DNA of 6,311 nt from Azonexaceae bacterium (lineage in GTDB: Bacteria; Pseudomonadota; Gammaproteobacteria; Burkholderiales; Rhodocyclaceae): contig SSTA01000099.1 of the NCBI GenBank assembly GCA_009469685.1, positions 1-6,311 of the forward strand. The letters run 5' to 3'. Shown here piece by piece: positions 5,269 through 6,311 of this stretch. Each line of letters starts with the position of its first letter. Position 1 is the stretch's first letter. Under the pieces are notes generated by a model that did no database searches, had not been told where the DNA came from, and saw only the letters and a program-made list of their open reading frames with translations. The position numbers were made by a program, and so were the translations under genes.

Positions 5269-6311
5269 CCTCTGCTCCTCTTGGTGGACGGTTCGTCCTA
5301 CCTCTATCGCGCCTTCCACGCCCTGCCCGACCTGAGAAACAAGGCCGGCGAGCCCACCGGCGCCCTGTATGGGGTGCATGCCATGCTACGCCGGCTGGAA
5401 AGCGACTACAAGGCAGACTACAAGGCCGTGGTCTTCGACGCCAAGGGCAAGACCTTCCGCGATGACTGGTTCCCCGAATACAAGGCCCACCGTCCGCCCA
5501 TGCCGGAAGACCTGGTCCGCCAGATCGAGCCCATTCACGCGGCGGTACGGGCCGCCGGCTGGGCCCTGCTGATGGTCGACGGCGTCGAGGCCGACGACGT
5601 CATCGGCACCCTCGCCGCCCGGGCGTCCGCAGTCGGCATGGAGACGCTGATCTCCACCGGCGACAAGGACCTGACCCAACTGGTGAGTCCCGCCGTACGC
5701 TGGTACAACACCATGAGCAACGAACTCCTCGACCCTGTCGGGGTGGAGGCCAAATTCGGCGTGCCGCCACGGCTCATCGTGGACTACTTGGCGCTCATCG
5801 GCGACAGCGTCGATGGCGTTCCCGGAGTCGCCAAGTGCGGGCCCAAGACCGCACTGAAGTGGCTGGCCCAGTACGGCGACCTCGACGGCATCGTCGCCCA
5901 CGCCGACGAGATCGGCGGCGTGGTGGGGGAGAATCTCCGCGCCCATCTGGGTTTCCTTCCCCTGGGCAAGAAGCTGGTGACCGTCGTCTGCGATCTCCCC
6001 GGCCTGCCGGCGCCGGCCGAGTTGGTCCCCCAACCCCGCGATGCCGAGGCCCTAAAGACCCTTTTTTCCCGCTTCGAATTCAAGACCTGGCTGAAGGAAC
6101 TGGAATCCGGTGCCACGCAGGAAGACGGGCTCGCAACCCCCGCTGCCCAGCCCCCCACCCTCGACGATTCCGGAGGGCACCGGGCGCGCTACGAGACCCT
6201 GCTGTCCTGGCCGCAACTGGAAATCTGGCTGACCAAGATCGACGGTGCCCCACTCACGGCCCTGGACACGGAGACCACCAGTCTCGAAGCCTTCGCCGCC
6301 CGCATTGTCGG
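5266..6311 (+). CDS. polA: DNA polymerase I, N-terminal part (cut by window end)
   Basis: DNA polymerase I fills gaps and removes RNA primers during Okazaki fragment maturation and repair. The first 348 codons are present, of roughly 900. The 5'-3' exonuclease (FEN) domain covers about 1-280, with LLVDGSSYLYRAFHALP at 5-21 (metal ligand Asp8), FDAKGKTFRDDWFPEYKAHR at 57-76, VEADDVIGTLA at 107-117, STGDKDLTQLV at 130-140 and the helix-hairpin-helix region GDSVDGVPGV at 179-188. After a linker at about 281-305, the 3'-5' exonuclease domain begins. Its first motif, LDTETTS at 333-339, keeps Asp334 and Glu336, so proofreading is probably retained; the other motifs lie outside. The ATG gives the canonical N-terminus but has no Shine-Dalgarno sequence. 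An in-frame GTG at 5239 would add nine residues and overlap the LOG gene by 27 nt. The polymerase domain is not visible. Confidence 0.97.
   Translation, partial: MPLLLLVDGSSYLYRAFHALPDLRNKAGEPTGALYGVHAMLRRLESDYKADYKAVVFDAKGKTFRDDWFPEYKAHRPPMPEDLVRQIEPIHAAVRAAGWALLMVDGVEADDVIGTLAARASAVGMETLISTGDKDLTQLVSPAVRWYNTMSNELLDPVGVEAKFGVPPRLIVDYLALIGDSVDGVPGVAKCGPKTALKWLAQYGDLDGIVAHADEIGGVVGENLRAHLGFLPLGKKLVTVVCDLPGLPAPAELVPQPRDAEALKTLFSRFEFKTWLKELESGATQEDGLATPAAQPPTLDDSGGHRARYETLLSWPQLEIWLTKIDGAPLTALDTETTSLEAFAARIV
5275..5282 (-). promoter_or_regulatory. Ribosome binding site of the LOG gene, inside polA
   Basis: AAGAGGAG on the minus strand, 9 nt before the LOG ATG. The same bases encode residues 4-6 (Leu-Leu-Leu) of PolA on the plus strand, so the site constrains polA codon choice. 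It settles the LOG start at 5265. Confidence 0.8.

Noticed and set aside
5266..5379. Longer LOG protein starting at 5379 inside polA
   Set aside because: The additional 38 residues mirror polA codons, do not resemble the family, and the AAGAGGAG site points to 5265.
5386..6033. 215-residue minus-strand open frame opposite polA
   Set aside because: polA carries the full set of 5' nuclease motifs on the plus strand; this frame has none and is a shadow.
1..6311. CRISPR array, tRNA, rRNA, toxin-antitoxin or defence genes
   Set aside because: I looked for regular spaced repeats, tRNA-like cloverleaf sequences and short gene pairs, and saw none. The window is mostly housekeeping genes.

Overview
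This 6.3 kb, GC-rich window looks like a chromosomal segment of a betaproteobacterium, perhaps Rhodocyclales. The grounds are the gene order nadD-rsfS-rlmH-maf, a PolA beginning of proteobacterial type, a DUF2782 gene near polA, and two membrane proteins resembling the BPSS1780 family, which I know mainly from Betaproteobacteria. The lineage is inferred from gene content and protein style, not from a search.

Layout, left to right. Bases 1-328 hold no convincing gene. They contain a two-copy tandem repeat that looks like the end of an insertion sequence (perhaps IS21-like), an 8-bp hairpin, and a cluster of nested palindromes next to the maf 3' end. From 329 to 5265 every gene is on the minus strand. 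In transcription order these are a LOG-family (lysine decarboxylase fold) protein, a secreted DUF2782 protein, two tandem paralogous polytopic membrane proteins, nadD (NAD synthesis), rsfS (ribosome silencing factor), rlmH (23S rRNA methyltransferase) and, after a 171-nt gap, maf (nucleotide pyrophosphatase). From 5266 to the right edge, polA (DNA polymerase I) runs on the plus strand and is cut off by the window after 348 codons.

The block from the first membrane protein to rlmH is one tightly coupled unit. Its junctions are TGATG, a 14-nt overlap, TGATG and ATGA, and most internal starts lack a clear Shine-Dalgarno sequence, so translational coupling is likely. nadD, rsfS, rlmH and maf form a familiar housekeeping group (NAD supply, ribosome control, rRNA modification, nucleotide-pool sanitation). 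The membrane protein pair has no known role, and its fusion to this unit is the least explained part of the operon.

The most striking structural feature is the junction of the LOG gene and polA. Their ATG codons lie back to back in the palindrome CATATG with no intergenic base, so each gene's control signals must lie inside the other's coding sequence. I see no new defence, CRISPR, phage or secretion system. No tRNA, rRNA or riboswitch was recognised, and no intrinsic terminator with a T-tract was found.
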